Below are positions 5,888 through 7,710 of a stretch of DNA of 7,710 nucleotides, one piece after another. A model generated the notes under the pieces. It ran no database searches. It saw only the letters and a list, made by a program, of their open reading frames with translations, and was not told the origin of the DNA. The first letter of the stretch is position 1. Every line of letters starts with the position of its first letter. A program made the translations under genes and the position numbers. The stretch is from Candidatus Cloacimonadota bacterium (GTDB lineage Bacteria > Muiribacteriota > UBA6191 > JACPRK01), in assembly GCA_021772705.1 (NCBI GenBank), contig JAJFLN010000289.1, forward strand, positions 1-7,710. The letters run 5' to 3'.

Positions 5888-7258
5888 ATGAGAATCCTCG
5901 TCGTGGACGACGAGCCTCAGATCCGGAAGATGCTGGTCATGGGTCTCTCCCGGAACGAGGTATCAGTGACGGAGGCGTCGACCTCGCTGCAAGCCCTGGA
6001 GGCGGTGGAGCAGTTCTTCTACGACATCGCCATTCTCGACGTCGGCATGCCGGGCATGAACGGCATCGAGCTGCTGCGGCGACTGAAGGAGGCGAGTCCC
6101 GACACGGAGGAGATCATGCTCACGGCCGACAAGTCCCTGGAGAAGGGCCTGGAGGCCATGCGGCTTGGCGCTTATGACTACCTGACGAAGCCAGCGGATC
6201 TGAAGGTGTTGCGAGAGCTCTGCGTGAAGGCCTCCGAAAAGGCGGCCCTGCGCCGGCAGAACGCTCTGCTGCAGCGAGAACTCACGTTCAAGATGGTGGT
6301 GCCGAAGATCATCGGGTCCAGTCAGGCCATGCAGCGGGTGTTGAGGCTGATCACCCAGGTCGCGCCGGCGGCCAGCGCCGTGCTCATCGGCGGGGAGTCC
6401 GGCACGGGAAAGGAGCTGGTCGCCCGGGCCATTCACGACCTCTCTCCCAGGAAGGACCGGACCTTCATCGCCGTCAACTGCGGTGCTTTTCAGGAGAGCC
6501 TCCTGGAGTCCGAACTCTTTGGACACAAGAAGGGGGCCTTTACCGGCGCTGTGCAGGACCGTCCGGGCCTCTTCGATGTGGCTGACGGAGGGACCCTCTT
6601 TCTCGATGAAGTCGGGGAGATGAGCCTTCCCATGCAGGTGAAGCTGTTGAGAGTACTCGATTCGCAGAAGTTCAGGCCCATCGGCGACACCCGGGAGCGG
6701 GAGGTCGACTTCCGTCTCATCGCCGCCACCAACCGGGACCTGCGCCAGCTAATCGAGGAGGGGAGGTTCCGGGAGGATCTCTTCTTCCGGCTCGACGTGG
6801 TCTCCATCAATCTGCCGACCCTCCGGGAACGCCGGGAGGACATCCCGGAGATCGTGGACTACTACCTAGGCACGCAGCAACCGGCGGCACAGCCTCGGAG
6901 GGCGTCCAGAGAACTGCTCGAGGCCTTTCAGTCCTACAGCTGGCCCGGAAACATCCGGGAGTTGCTGAATCAGCTCGAGAGATCGGCCATCCTGAGCCAG
7001 GGAGCTGAGCTGGAGGCTATCGGCTTTCCACCCCACGGCGCCCGGGTAGCCCATACCCAGAGCAATCACGGGCCGGAGGTCAGCAGTCCCCCCAGGTTGA
7101 ATCTGACCGGGACGCTGCAGGAACAGGAGCAGGCTGCCATAGAGTCCGCCCTGGACCGATTCAGCGGCAACGTGAGTCGCTCAGCGGCGGCTCTGGGAAT
7201 CGATCGCAGAACCCTGCACCGGAAGATCAAGGCTCTGGGCCTCAGCCCGAAGGGCTGA
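5888..7258 (+). CDS. Sigma-54-dependent response regulator, NtrC family
   Basis: The 456-residue protein has the standard three-domain NtrC plan. The receiver (1-118) has D7/D8, phospho-acceptor D51 (ILDVGMPG), T79 and K101 (TKP). The AAA+ domain (about 140-365) has Walker A GESGTGKE (169-176), the sigma-54 contact loop GAFTGA (216-221), Walker B GGTLFLDEV (234-242), the RFREDLFFRL sensor/arginine region (293-302) and SWPGNIREL (351-359). A Fis-type helix-turn-helix closes the protein (about 413-451, NVSRSAAALGIDRRTLHRKI). All activity motifs are intact, so it should form phosphorylation-dependent oligomers and drive open-complex formation at sigma-54 promoters. The start is 4 nt after the mutase stop, with GAGG just upstream, indicating translational coupling. 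Likely partner: the NtrB-type kinase at 2629 (inference from domain type and proximity). No convincing -24/-12 sigma-54 promoter was seen in the spacers of this window, so its targets probably lie elsewhere. Confidence 0.94.
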   Translation: MRILVVDDEPQIRKMLVMGLSRNEVSVTEASTSLQALEAVEQFFYDIAILDVGMPGMNGIELLRRLKEASPDTEEIMLTADKSLEKGLEAMRLGAYDYLTKPADLKVLRELCVKASEKAALRRQNALLQRELTFKMVVPKIIGSSQAMQRVLRLITQVAPAASAVLIGGESGTGKELVARAIHDLSPRKDRTFIAVNCGAFQESLLESELFGHKKGAFTGAVQDRPGLFDVADGGTLFLDEVGEMSLPMQVKLLRVLDSQKFRPIGDTREREVDFRLIAATNRDLRQLIEEGRFREDLFFRLDVVSINLPTLRERREDIPEIVDYYLGTQQPAAQPRRASRELLEAFQSYSWPGNIRELLNQLERSAILSQGAELEAIGFPPHGARVAHTQSNHGPEVSSPPRLNLTGTLQEQEQAAIESALDRFSGNVSRSAAALGIDRRTLHRKIKALGLSPKG

Positions 7259-7278
7259 CGAGCAGGCAACCAGACCGG

Positions 7279-7301
7279 GTCCAGGTGTCCACCAGCTGGA
7301 C
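7279..7301 (+). terminator. Small hairpin downstream of the NtrC-type gene, possible weak terminator
   Basis: GTCCAG (7279-7284) and CTGGAC (7296-7301) are perfect complements with 11 nt between them; inside, GGT and ACC can extend the stem with a small bulge. It lies 20 nt after the stop of the last gene in the cluster, a natural place for transcript end formation. There is no U-tract after it, so it is not a classical Rho-independent terminator; it may be a 3'-end stabilising hairpin or chance. Confidence 0.3.
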
Positions 7302-7710
7302 GTCTTCGAAAGTCCCTACAGGCTGTCGGGCTGGGGTGTTATGACCCACTTCCGACCTCGAGACCTCTGGCTGTGCTGTCCCAGTGGGGCAACATGGAAC
7401 ATGGCGTGAGGGTTCGTCTTGCCGCGGCATTCCTCCCTTGCCGGATCGGGGACAATTCCCATGAAACACCCCATGACAGCTCTGCTGGATGAGACCATGG
7501 CGGTTGGGATTGCGCGTCCAGTCTGATCATGGCGTGCAAACCGAATAGGTAGGGAATACTTCCTCGGCGCAGAGTCGTCTCGTCGTGACACTTTGCCTCT
7601 ATGCCATATGGCCCGGGCCTTGCTTCCTGAGTGAATCGACCTCGAGAAGCCACGACCACCAACTGGAATCGTGCGGCCGTGGGCCTCGACAGGGGGCACA
7701 ACATCCAAGA
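7302..7710. other. Stretch without a convincing gene, possibly decayed coding sequence
   Basis: About 410 nt hold no open frame with a recognisable product. The + strand frames are broken by stops. Two overlapping - strand frames (about 120-130 codons each) are open, but they encode Arg/Pro/Ser/His-rich sequences with no motif, lack the codon regularity of the neighbouring genes and cannot both be real. One + frame segment, HPMTALLDETMA (about 7467-7502), faintly resembles the helix motif of PaaI-type hotdog thioesterases, but stops flank it. No tRNA, tmRNA, RNase P or SRP RNA signature was recognised. Confidence 0.45.

Noticed and set aside
7679..7705. Weak similarity of CCTCGACAGGGGG to the 5' motif of tmRNA
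   Set aside because: The conserved GGTTTCGAC context is missing, and the gene would run off the window, so no tag or acceptor end can be checked.
7316..7708. Two overlapping - strand open frames of about 120-130 codons at the window end
   Set aside because: No motif, Arg/Pro/Ser/His-rich composition, no ribosome-binding site that decides between them, and mutual overlap in different frames; probably not genes.

Overview
The window comes from a GC-rich, Gram-negative-type bacterial chromosome. The genes are dense, nearly all on the + strand, and tightly spaced. Gene content (RimO, PgsA, PgpA, an NtrB/NtrC-type two-component pair, a secreted DUF4159 protein, a TPR protein) would suit a deltaproteobacterial/myxobacterial lineage or an FCB-type candidate phylum. 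That placement is inference; no rRNA or other strong marker is present.

Region 1 (1-2148, +) is a close-packed run. It holds the 3' end of rimO (TRAM domain), pgsA (overlaps rimO by 4 nt), pgpA (6-nt gap) and a small response-regulator protein (5-nt gap). PgsA and PgpA are consecutive enzymes of phosphatidylglycerol synthesis. The fourth gene is unexpected here: a complete receiver domain joined to what looks like a histidine-kinase dimerisation (DHp) helical hairpin, with Arg where the phospho-accepting His should be and no ATPase domain.

Region 2 (2154-2628) holds a 114-residue TPR protein on the - strand. It converges on the response regulator with only 5 nt between stop codons and diverges from a histidine kinase across a 130-nt spacer containing a perfect 6-2-6 inverted repeat.

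Region 3 (2629-7258, +) encodes a soluble PAS-containing NtrB-type histidine kinase, a secreted DUF4159 protein with a plausible sigma-70-like promoter before it, a phosphomannomutase/phosphoglucomutase, and an NtrC-type sigma-54 activator with intact receiver, AAA+ (GAFTGA) and HTH domains. The kinase and activator are the natural partners of a two-component system. They enclose a sugar-phosphate mutase and an uncharacterised exported protein, so the cluster may link an internal signal to envelope or exopolysaccharide precursor supply. That functional link is inferred from gene order only.

Region 4 (7259-7710) has no convincing gene. It begins with a small hairpin just after the activator gene and carries a short, stop-interrupted stretch faintly reminiscent of a PaaI-type hotdog thioesterase. 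No tRNA, rRNA, CRISPR array, insertion sequence or phage feature was seen.
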